Assembly (NCBI GenBank): GCA_040880285.1
Contig: JBBDIT010000061.1
Coordinates: 1-16,305, forward strand
DNA from: JANQJA01 sp040880285
GTDB taxonomy: Bacteria > Pseudomonadota > Gammaproteobacteria > Pseudomonadales > Azotimanducaceae
Direction: 5' to 3'
Length of the DNA stretch: 16,305 bases
The position numbers were made by a program, and so were the translations under genes. Numbering within the stretch: position 1 is the first letter of the stretch; the number at the start of each line of letters is the position of its first letter. Positions 1-6,557 of the stretch are shown here, piece after piece. The notes beneath the pieces are model-generated. The model did no database searches. It worked only from the letters and a program-made list of their open reading frames with translations, and was not told the DNA's origin.

Positions 1-441
1 TCAATTTCGTATGTTCAATAACGTTGCAAGCTCATTTCTGGCTGATGCTGGCAGCAAGTCTTTCAGCGTGTATCGATCCAGCTCCCTGAAGAATGCCGCG
101 AGGGCTTTATTCAATATCGGTGGCAGTTTGCACGCGGGGGTAATGACACAGGTGTTATCCGGGCGCAGACACTCCACCAGGGCGATATCGGGCTCCATTG
201 CACGTATCACTTTACCAATACCAATGTCTTGCGGCGCCTTATTTAACCGGATTCCTCCGCCCTGGCCACGCACGGATTCGACAAATCCTGTTTTGACCAG
301 CTTATGCACCACCTTCATGAGGTGGTTCCTGGAGATACCATAGGCTTCAGAAATTTGCTGGATTGTTGCCAGCTGTTCTGGAACGAGTGCAAGGTAGAGC
401 AGTACCCGTAGTGAGTAGTCTGTATGTTGTGTCAACCGCAT
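1..441 (-). CDS. nsrR: Rrf2-family nitric-oxide-sensing repressor NsrR
   Basis: A 146-residue cytoplasmic DNA-binding protein that in characterised bacteria carries an NO-sensitive Fe-S cluster and represses NO-detoxification genes. The N-terminus MRLTQHTDYSLRVLLYLA, the winged-helix segment ISRNHLMKVVHKL, the wing RGQGGGIRL and the cysteine loop (C91, C98, C104, ending in ITPAC) match NsrR closely. Asp8, the fourth cluster ligand reported in Streptomyces NsrR, is also present. Length fits the family (about 140-150 residues). The reading frame stays open 63 codons further upstream, but family alignment and an operator ending 15 bases before this ATG fix the start here. No strong Shine-Dalgarno is visible. 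The TGA stop is the first three bases of the window, so any downstream partner such as hmp or norB lies outside. Orthology is very likely; its targets are not visible. Confidence 0.93.
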   Translation of the reverse strand: MRLTQHTDYSLRVLLYLALVPEQLATIQQISEAYGISRNHLMKVVHKLVKTGFVESVRGQGGGIRLNKAPQDIGIGKVIRAMEPDIALVECLRPDNTCVITPACKLPPILNKALAAFFRELDRYTLKDLLPASARNELATLLNIRN

Positions 442-455
442 AAGAGGCGGATCTA

Positions 456-478
456 AAGAAGTATATGATATGCATCTT
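456..478. promoter_or_regulatory. NsrR-type operator over the nsrR -10 element
   Basis: The half-sites AAGAAGTATAT and ATATGCATCTT are separated by one base and are inverted copies agreeing at 9 of 11 positions. This is the 11-1-11 architecture and near-consensus sequence known for NsrR sites (AAGATGC...GCATCTT). On the minus strand it contains TATACT (460-465), a good -10 for nsrR; no convincing -35 is seen upstream. Binding here would block RNA polymerase, so NsrR probably represses itself. The site lies only upstream of nsrR; the gene on its other side ends toward it. Confidence 0.8.
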
Positions 479-550
479 AAACGGTTGGGGCTAAAAATGA
501 AAGCGGGAACGTGTATCAGGCAGGTACTATTCGTTTGAGTTTTCCCGATT

Positions 551-1942
551 TTATGAGACGGTCTCGTCTCGAACGGGGAGCGGGTCGATTTTACCTTCCA
601 GGTTTTTCCTGAATTCTGGCAAGCGCTCAACGGCGTTTGCCACCGCCATCGCTGAAACTGGTTTGATCAGGCACTCTTGAGCACCCTGATTCAGTGCATG
701 TGTGCGTATATTTCGTATTGAGGTGACAATGACAGGGATGTTTCGTGTCCTGGAATCAAACTTGAGGTGTTGCAGGATTGCCCAGCCGTCGATGCTGCGC
801 ATGTCGACATCCAGGACAATCAGTTCTGGCTGCAGCAGTACGGCGATTTCCTTGCCATCGGCACCATCATTGGAGACCGTCACCTTACAATGTAATCGCT
901 TCAGATACCTCGCCAACAGCTCAGCTGAGTCATCGAACTCATCGATAATCAGGATATCCGGCGTTAGGTTATTATCGATCCTCTTGCGTGCCTCTTTCCT
1001 GGATTCAATCACGACCGGGAGGGTTAGCAGGTAACTACTTCCTGTCTCTGGTTCATGGGAGGCGATGATGGAACCACCGAGTTCGTGGACCAGCTTTTTG
1101 CACACCGCAAGAGTCAGGTCGGTTGACCTGAGCGCGCTGTACTCGGCATCACTGGTTAACTCGAAAGGTTTCGACAAGGATCCAAGCTGGCCCGGGTCGA
1201 TACCTGATCCTGGATGCGTGATGCTGATTGCGATAGTCGATGGCTGCGGCTCGGAAATGGATACACGGATACTCACCATCCCCTCTTCGATTGACTTGAT
1301 GATATTGGTAAAGAGCGACAGTAGCAGCCGCTCAAGTTTTCGGGCGTCAATTTGTACGATCTGTGGGCCGGGAACGGTGGCGATACGGATTTCGACGCCA
1401 ATGCGTTCCGCCAGTGGCTGTATCGCAGCCGCTATCTGCTGGATAAGCTCGCTTAAATCCGTGGTTTCACGGTAATGGCTCAAATCTACTTCGTCCGATC
1501 CAGAGACGGATAACACATCGTTCACCAGGGCCAGCAATTCGTTGCCTGCTGCCTGGACTTTTTCGATGTCGGCAAGGACGGAAGTATCACGCTGTACAGT
1601 ATTGGAGTCTAACAGTAGCTCGGTATAACCGAGGATGGAATTGAGCGGTGTACGCAGTTCATGACTCACGTTGGACCAGAACTGGTGATTGGCCTTATCA
1701 GCAGTAACCACAGCCGAATTCAATCGTTGTATTTCCCGCCTCGCGCCGGTGATCAGCTCATTGGAAATATTGATTGCGACAGCGCCTGATAGTGCAATAA
1801 AGGCGATAAAGATACCGCAAACCACCAGAAGAACTTTGGAGGTCGTAGTATTCGTCGAACTGGCCGCGATCACCAGCGTCAGCATGACAAACGCCACAAT
1901 GACAATAAACGCAATCAGGGTAAGGAGGTTGGCCCGGTTCAT
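551..1942 (-). CDS. Membrane hybrid histidine kinase with degenerate ATPase domain and C-terminal receiver
   Basis: 463 residues from the ATG; numbers here start two residues earlier at an in-frame TTG. Two transmembrane segments (about 8-30 and 38-60) with almost no periplasmic loop are followed by a HisKA domain with the phospho-acceptor motif SHELRTPL (His96), an ATPase-like domain (about 195-312) and a receiver (331-445) keeping the acidic pair at 336-337, phospho-Asp380, Thr/Ser409-410 and Lys429. The ATPase domain keeps an N-box Asn (215), but the G1 box reads THPGSGI instead of DxGxG and the G2 box reads STDLTLAV instead of GTGLGLA, so ATP binding is doubtful. The ATG is chosen because it overlaps the upstream regulator's TGA as ATGA, which suggests translational coupling. 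Without catalysis it could accept phosphate from a partner kinase or act as a phosphatase or scaffold. Confidence 0.88.
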   Translation of the reverse strand: MNRANLLTLIAFIVIVAFVMLTLVIAASSTNTTTSKVLLVVCGIFIAFIALSGAVAINISNELITGARREIQRLNSAVVTADKANHQFWSNVSHELRTPLNSILGYTELLLDSNTVQRDTSVLADIEKVQAAGNELLALVNDVLSVSGSDEVDLSHYRETTDLSELIQQIAAAIQPLAERIGVEIRIATVPGPQIVQIDARKLERLLLSLFTNIIKSIEEGMVSIRVSISEPQPSTIAISITHPGSGIDPGQLGSLSKPFELTSDAEYSALRSTDLTLAVCKKLVHELGGSIIASHEPETGSSYLLTLPVVIESRKEARKRIDNNLTPDILIIDEFDDSAELLARYLKRLHCKVTVSNDGADGKEIAVLLQPELIVLDVDMRSIDGWAILQHLKFDSRTRNIPVIVTSIRNIRTHALNQGAQECLIKPVSAMAVANAVERLPEFRKNLEGKIDPLPVRDETVS

Positions 1943-2349
1943 TGGCAAGAGCAGGATGAGGGTGAGGATGAGGATGAGGAGGTTTTGCCAATCAGACGTT
2001 CAATCTTGCCTATCAGGGCGTTCATGTCGATGGGTTTTGTTTCGTACTCGTCACAGCCTGCCTCGAGCGCCCGGACGCGATCAAATTCGTGCACATAGGC
2101 GGTCAATGCGATGACCGGAATTTGGCTGGTGAGCGTGGATGCCTTGATACGGTGCGTCGCCTCAAAGCCGTCAACAACCGGCAGGCTCATGTCCATCAGG
2201 ATTAAATCCGGCTGTTCCTCAAGTGCCATGGCAACGGCTTGTTCACCATCGGAAGCCGATACGATTTTATAGCCAAGTTTTTCAAGCCGACGCGTCAACA
2301 TCTCCCGATTCATTTCGTGGTCTTCTACCAACAACAATTTGTGATTCAC
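1939..2349 (-). CDS. Single-domain response regulator (CheY/DivK-like receiver)
   Basis: A 136-residue stand-alone receiver. LLLVEDHEMNREML gives the acidic pocket, ILMDMSLPVVDGFEAT the phospho-Asp, VIALTAY the conserved Thr and YETKPID the Lys; all the catalytic residues are present. There is no output domain. It probably shuttles phosphate or binds a protein partner, in the manner of DivK. The frame is open further upstream, but a GTG start at 2349 preceded by GGAGA seven bases away begins exactly at the domain edge. The C-terminus is a Ser-rich tail encoded by a hexamer microsatellite. It lies 14 bases after the DHp-like gene and overlaps the hybrid kinase by four bases, so the three are one transcription unit. 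Confidence 0.88.
   Translation of the reverse strand: MNHKLLLVEDHEMNREMLTRRLEKLGYKIVSASDGEQAVAMALEEQPDLILMDMSLPVVDGFEATHRIKASTLTSQIPVIALTAYVHEFDRVRALEAGCDEYETKPIDMNALIGKIERLIGKTSSSSSSPSSCSCQ
1954..1980. repeat. Hexanucleotide microsatellite (GGATGA-type) in a coding sequence
   Basis: GGATGA, GGGTGA, GGATGA, GGATGA and a partial fifth unit lie in tandem. On the coding minus strand they give the Ser-rich tail of the single-domain regulator. The unit length is a multiple of three, so copy changes would alter tail length without a frameshift. Confidence 0.75.
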
Positions 2350-2363
2350 CGCAGTCTCTCCAA

Positions 2364-3083
2364 TTAGCTGAGAATGACGTTTTTGTTTACTGCCGTTGAA
2401 CAACACACCGGGAAAAGTTCCATGCAGAATGCCAACTGGTCCGGCACTTTGCATACTTTGATTTTTGCGTGATGGCACAAGGTTGTCAGGTAATACGGTT
2501 CGAAATCCTTGATGTCTGACATCTGTAGTACAGGTTCAACCAGGCGTTGGAGATGTTCGTTCAGCCTTTTTTTATCGCCAGCTTCCTGGACATCGGGGTC
2601 ACAGTTGATGTCGATCCTTATTCCGCCAGCTTGCGAGCCATTCACTTGAGAGGAAATGGTTGCACCGTGTGGGGTATATTTACACAGACCGGATACCAGC
2701 GCGTCAAAGATCCGCTCGATAGCGGTATGGTCAATGCCCTCCAGGCTGGCCTCGCCGGTTAATTTAAGTTCATGGGTCGGATACCTTTCCGTCAGGGCCA
2801 TTTGAGCCTGTCCAATCAGGTCTTCCAGGGCGATCTTGGTGGTACTGGTATTCCACTGACCAGCGTACAGCTGATTCAAATCTTCAACCTGGTTATTGAG
2901 ATGCAACAGCTCACGGCCAGCGGCGGCGATCGAGTCAAGGTCCCGGGTGGTGTCTCCATCCGTTCCGTCGCAGATCTCTTCTTTAAGCATTGCGCTGTAG
3001 CCGAGTACAACATTGAGGTTAGAGCGCAGATCATGATCGAGTTTTGCCCGAATCATTTTATGGTCTTGTTCTGAAGGTGTCAT
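2364..3083 (-). CDS. DHp-domain protein with non-catalytic ATPase-like domain; possible histidine phosphotransferase or pseudokinase
   Basis: 239 residues with no membrane segment or signal peptide. Residues 10-75 resemble a HisKA/DHp helix pair: LDHDLRSNLNVVLGYSAML aligns with the usual SHELRTPLNSILGYSEML, placing the phospho-acceptor at His17. Residues about 85-225 follow the outline of an HATPase domain (AIERIFDALVSGLCKYTPHG aligns with the N-box), but the catalytic Asn is Gly132, the G1 box is replaced by DPDVQEAG, and no G2 box is found. ATP use is therefore unlikely. A DHp plus dead ATPase fold is the design of ChpT and Spo0B, which pass phosphate between receivers; the resemblance here is architectural only. 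It is the first gene of the minus-strand unit, directly before a stand-alone receiver. The start is a plain ATG with no clear Shine-Dalgarno. Confidence 0.75.
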   Translation of the reverse strand: MTPSEQDHKMIRAKLDHDLRSNLNVVLGYSAMLKEEICDGTDGDTTRDLDSIAAAGRELLHLNNQVEDLNQLYAGQWNTSTTKIALEDLIGQAQMALTERYPTHELKLTGEASLEGIDHTAIERIFDALVSGLCKYTPHGATISSQVNGSQAGGIRIDINCDPDVQEAGDKKRLNEHLQRLVEPVLQMSDIKDFEPYYLTTLCHHAKIKVCKVPDQLAFCMELFPVCCSTAVNKNVILS

Positions 3084-3153
3084 AGGTTACAACCAAAATA
3101 CGAATGAACGCGCCAATCATAGTGGGCGATCATTACCAGATGGTGAGCAGGTC

Positions 3154-3212
3154 GTAATGAATGGTAACGAAACGTAAATCTAGTATGGTTACGTTTCTTT
3201 ACATTTCTACAC
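3154..3212. promoter_or_regulatory. Symmetric array of decamer-spaced GTAA boxes between divergent signalling operons
   Basis: On the plus strand GTAAT (3154), GTAAC (3164) and GTAAA (3174) are spaced exactly 10 bases apart. Mirror copies GTTAC (3188-3192), TTTAC (3198-3202) and a weaker TACAC (3208-3212) follow, all centred on base 3183. The core 15-mers GTAACGAAACGTAAA and, on the other strand, GTAAAGAAACGTAAC agree at 13 of 15 positions. Ten-base direct repeats are typical of OmpR-family regulator sites. A closely related sequence precedes the OmpR-family gene at 12822. The array sits between the operons starting at 3083 (-) and 3285 (+). Clear -10/-35 elements were not found. Confidence 0.6.
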
Positions 3213-3284
3213 AGCCAACAAATACCCCAATAACAATGCCGGCGTAGGCTTGTCTTTGTGTCCAACTACCTACCGGGCCTACCT

Positions 3285-3719
3285 ATGGCTGTTATGAATA
3301 GACGAAAGAGCGTGCTGGTGACCTCGGAAGTTATCGGTAATCATATTAATGTGCTGGTCGCCGGAGAGCTCAACAGTGGGACCTCTCCGAGAGTCGAAAA
3401 TCAACTACGTGACCTGATTGATCAGGGGTGTGAAAAGGTTGTAGTCAGCCTTGAGAATGTCTCTCTCATTACGAGTGCCGGTTTGCGTGTGCTGCTTGTT
3501 CTCACAAAGGACCTCAAACGCCAGGGTGGTCATATCGCATTTTATGATGCGCAGCCGAATGTACTGGAGATATTTGCCATGACCGGCTTCGACTCAATTC
3601 TGGAATTACCCCCCTCGTATGAAGCCGCTGTTGAGCGTGTTGGTGGTTCGATTGTTGCTTTTCGTCGCAACGGGCCCACCGATAGCCTCGAGAACGCAGA
3701 CAAACCAACTTTTCACTGA
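3285..3719 (+). CDS. STAS-domain anti-sigma-factor antagonist (HsbA/CrsA/RsbV-like)
   Basis: 144 residues, almost all of it one STAS domain: VTSEVIGNHINVLVAGELNSGTS is the first strand pair, and KVVVSLENVSLITSAGLRVLL carries the family's phosphorylation loop, with Ser64 in ITSAGLR as the candidate phosphosite. In partner switching, the unphosphorylated form binds an anti-sigma factor or another target, and a serine kinase and a PP2C phosphatase set its state. Both activities are in the protein encoded at 6550, two genes on. The start is uncertain: GTG at 3258 has a weak AGG nine bases upstream, and ATGs at 3285 and 3294 lack one; 3285 fits the domain edge. A Gly/Asn-containing tail after the domain is unremarkable. 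A 24-base gap separates it from the kinase gene. Confidence 0.88.
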   Translation: MAVMNRRKSVLVTSEVIGNHINVLVAGELNSGTSPRVENQLRDLIDQGCEKVVVSLENVSLITSAGLRVLLVLTKDLKRQGGHIAFYDAQPNVLEIFAMTGFDSILELPPSYEAAVERVGGSIVAFRRNGPTDSLENADKPTFH

Positions 3720-3743
3720 TACGCCGATTAAACTAGCGAGGCA

Positions 3744-6557
3744 ATGATCGTGTTTTCAAGTTTGGAATTTGAAGTGCAGTCTGGTGCATTGGTAATCGCC
3801 GGCATGGCGTTGTTAATCGCCGTTGCGTGCGCTATTTTCGTAACCGTGCGCCATGTGCGAAATGTGGCGCGCCAACGCGATAGCGCATTGGCAGAGATTG
3901 CCAGTATACGCGCAAGGGCCCAGGCGTCAAAGGCTGAGCGACGAGCGATCCAGTCGGTGATTGAGCGTGAAGCTCACGGTATTGTCAATTTTGATCACGA
4001 AGGCAAGATCGTATTTGTAAATGGTACCGCGGAAAAGATTTTTGGCTTTTCCAAAGCACAAATGTTAGGGCAATCCTATCGCCTGTTACTTGGCGAAAAT
4101 ACGCTAATGCAACATAAAATCAACATACCGAAGTGTCAATTCAGTAAAGACCAGGACCGGTTCGAAGTCGAAGGCCAGCATCAGGACGGACATTTGATTC
4201 CCCTGGAGATCGCGTTCACCGAATTCGAGCTCCCGGCAGACAGGCAATTGATTGCGTTTGTATGGGATATAACCCAACGCAAGCAGGAACAGCAAACGTT
4301 AAAAGAGGCGCTGCAGGCGGCCGAGATCGCCAATGCCACCAAGAGTTCGTTCCTGGCCAATATGAGTCACGAAGTCCGCACCCCCATGACTGCCATTATG
4401 GGCCTGTCGGAACTGTGTCTGCGTACGCAGCTTAACGATGTCCAGAAGGACTACCTGAAAAAGCTCAACAGCACGGCGAGTTCCTTACTCGGTATTTTGA
4501 ATGACATTCTCGATCTATCGAAAATGGAGGCTGGTGCGCTTCGACTGGAGCAGATCCCGTTTTATATTGATGACCTCCTGAGTGACCTCGCAACCGTCGT
4601 GCAACATGGTGCCTTCGACAAGGGGCTCGAACTGGTGTTTCAAAGGGGCGCCAAGGTGCCAAACCAACTCATCGGGGACCCGATGCGTCTCAAGCAGGTC
4701 CTGATCAATCTGTGCAATAACGCCATCAAGTTCACGGAGCGTGGCGCGATTACGTTGGACGTCAAATGCCTCGATCAGGGCACGGGACGAGCCAGCATTG
4801 AGTTCCAGGTCAAGGACTCGGGTATTGGTATGTCCGGGCAGCAGGTGGCGGCACTATTCCACCCGTTTATGCAGGCGGATTCTTCAACCTCGCGTAAATA
4901 CGGTGGTACCGGCCTTGGCCTTTCCATCAGCAAAAACCTCATTGGGATCATGGGGGGGGACATCACAGTAGACAGTGCGGTGGGGAAGGGGTCTACCTTC
5001 ACGTTCGCCGTCGAGTTCTCAGTTCAGGATACCCAGGATCTCACCAGCCTCGCACGGCACCTTACGGGCAGTGCGCTCAACGGATCGCGGGTGCTCATCA
5101 TCGACGACCATCCACAAACTTGCCGGGTATTGGCGGATTATTTTGGTGCCTTTGGGATGAATGCGGTAACGACCACGAACCGGCGAGCTGCCATTGACCT
5201 GGTTCGGGCCGGGAGAGAGGAATTTGACCTGTTTTTGTATGACGACCGGATGCCTGGTGACCTCCTTAACAGCGAGTGTATTGACGAGATTGGTCGGGAT
5301 TATCTTGCGAAAGCCAGGTTAATCGTGATGGTAGAAGACATGGCCGACCTCGAAGAAGACCGTGCATTGGCGAATGCTATCATTACCAAACCCGTCAACC
5401 CCTCGGCGTTGCTCGATGCCGTGCTGGATTCGTTCGGCTATGGCCAGAAACCACGCCAGTCCCGGTCGACAGCCAGGGATCAGCGAGAGAAAGCGCTGGT
5501 GGGCACGCGCATACTGCTGGTGGAAGACAACCGGATCAACCAGCAGGTGGCATTTGAGATGTTATCGCAGGCGGGTGTTACCGTGGATAGCGCTGAGAAC
5601 GGCGTTGAAGCGCTGGTGCTGGTCGAAAAAAATGATTACGACTGCGTGCTGATGGACATCCAGATGCCAGAAATGGATGGATTTGAGGCGACCCGCCGGA
5701 TTCGGACGCGGGAAAAATTCAGGGACTTGCCGATTGTTGCGATGACTGCCAATGCGCTATTGGACGCCCGACACGACATTATTGAAGCCGGCATGAACGG
5801 CCATGTCCCGAAACCGATAGATCCCCGACAACTGATCTACGCCGTCAAGTCGGTAATCGCCAATAGCCGGTTTAATCAGTTTGATGATACCCGCGGTGAG
5901 GACGACAAAACCGCAGTGGAAACCGGGCACTTGCCGATACTGGACAGGGAGTCAGGGCTTGCCAACGTCAATGGCAATGAAAAGCTGTACGAAAAACTGT
6001 TGGGAGAATTTTGTCAAGATCATGGCGGTGACGCGGTTCGTATCAGGATGTTGTATGAAGCCGGTGAGTTAGCCGGCATGTCGCGGATTGTTCACACGCT
6101 AAAGGGACTCACACAAACCATTGGAGCGGAACTTTGTTCCCAGGCGGTAAAGGGCCTCGACAAACAGTTACAGAACGGAGAAGAACCTGACGCCGCGTTG
6201 ATTCAGTGGCTGGAAGAACATATGGCGTCTTTGTGCAAGGAGATTCGATCAACGGCGATTTCGCTGCCCGTTGTTGCCGGGCAAGACAGTGCCCGGCTGG
6301 TACCGCCTTCCTCGACACATGCCATATCGACAGCCGTGCCGGACCGGGATGCGCTTGGCAAGCTCCGGACCCTGATTAGCGAAATGGATCCGGACGCCGA
6401 GGATGTATTTGAAACCTTGATGCCGACGTTGGACCAAAGCGATCAGAAAATCACCCGAGTGTTGGGTCAACAGGTCAAGAATTTCGAGTTTGAAAAGGCA
6501 CTGCATTCACTCAATGCGCTGGAGAGTTCTATGGCCAGGAAAACAGCCAATGGATAA
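3744..6557 (+). CDS. Hybrid sensor kinase: TM-PAS-HisKA-HATPase-REC-REC-Hpt
   Basis: 937 residues. One membrane segment (about 14-36), a PAS domain (about 68-178, ending VWDITQRK), HisKA with NMSHEVRTPM (His209), HATPase with NNAIKF (Asn326), DSGIGM and GGTGLGL, receiver 1 (449-562, Asp500), receiver 2 (589-703, Asp638, Thr668, Lys690) and Hpt with RIVHTLKG (His784). The kinase core, receiver 2 and Hpt are intact. Receiver 1 has Glu/Val where the conserved Ser/Thr should be, so it may be regulatory. About 100 residues follow the Hpt and hold a helical segment. The layout is that of BarA/TorS-type relays: His to Asp638 to His784 to an external receiver. That receiver is plausibly the REC of the next gene, which overlaps it by 8 bases. 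GAGG lies only two bases before the ATG, so the start could instead be the GTG two codons on (3750). Confidence 0.94.
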   Translation: MIVFSSLEFEVQSGALVIAGMALLIAVACAIFVTVRHVRNVARQRDSALAEIASIRARAQASKAERRAIQSVIEREAHGIVNFDHEGKIVFVNGTAEKIFGFSKAQMLGQSYRLLLGENTLMQHKINIPKCQFSKDQDRFEVEGQHQDGHLIPLEIAFTEFELPADRQLIAFVWDITQRKQEQQTLKEALQAAEIANATKSSFLANMSHEVRTPMTAIMGLSELCLRTQLNDVQKDYLKKLNSTASSLLGILNDILDLSKMEAGALRLEQIPFYIDDLLSDLATVVQHGAFDKGLELVFQRGAKVPNQLIGDPMRLKQVLINLCNNAIKFTERGAITLDVKCLDQGTGRASIEFQVKDSGIGMSGQQVAALFHPFMQADSSTSRKYGGTGLGLSISKNLIGIMGGDITVDSAVGKGSTFTFAVEFSVQDTQDLTSLARHLTGSALNGSRVLIIDDHPQTCRVLADYFGAFGMNAVTTTNRRAAIDLVRAGREEFDLFLYDDRMPGDLLNSECIDEIGRDYLAKARLIVMVEDMADLEEDRALANAIITKPVNPSALLDAVLDSFGYGQKPRQSRSTARDQREKALVGTRILLVEDNRINQQVAFEMLSQAGVTVDSAENGVEALVLVEKNDYDCVLMDIQMPEMDGFEATRRIRTREKFRDLPIVAMTANALLDARHDIIEAGMNGHVPKPIDPRQLIYAVKSVIANSRFNQFDDTRGEDDKTAVETGHLPILDRESGLANVNGNEKLYEKLLGEFCQDHGGDAVRIRMLYEAGELAGMSRIVHTLKGLTQTIGAELCSQAVKGLDKQLQNGEEPDAALIQWLEEHMASLCKEIRSTAISLPVVAGQDSARLVPPSSTHAISTAVPDRDALGKLRTLISEMDPDAEDVFETLMPTLDQSDQKITRVLGQQVKNFEFEKALHSLNALESSMARKTANG

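Noticed and set aside
442..630. 63-residue N-terminal extension of the nsrR frame
   Set aside because: It is unlike the family, overlaps the end of the upstream kinase gene and would place the operator inside the coding sequence.
3080..3265. 61-codon minus-strand frame in the divergent promoter
   Set aside because: It is composition-driven and lies across the regulatory box array, with no ribosome site or protein motif.
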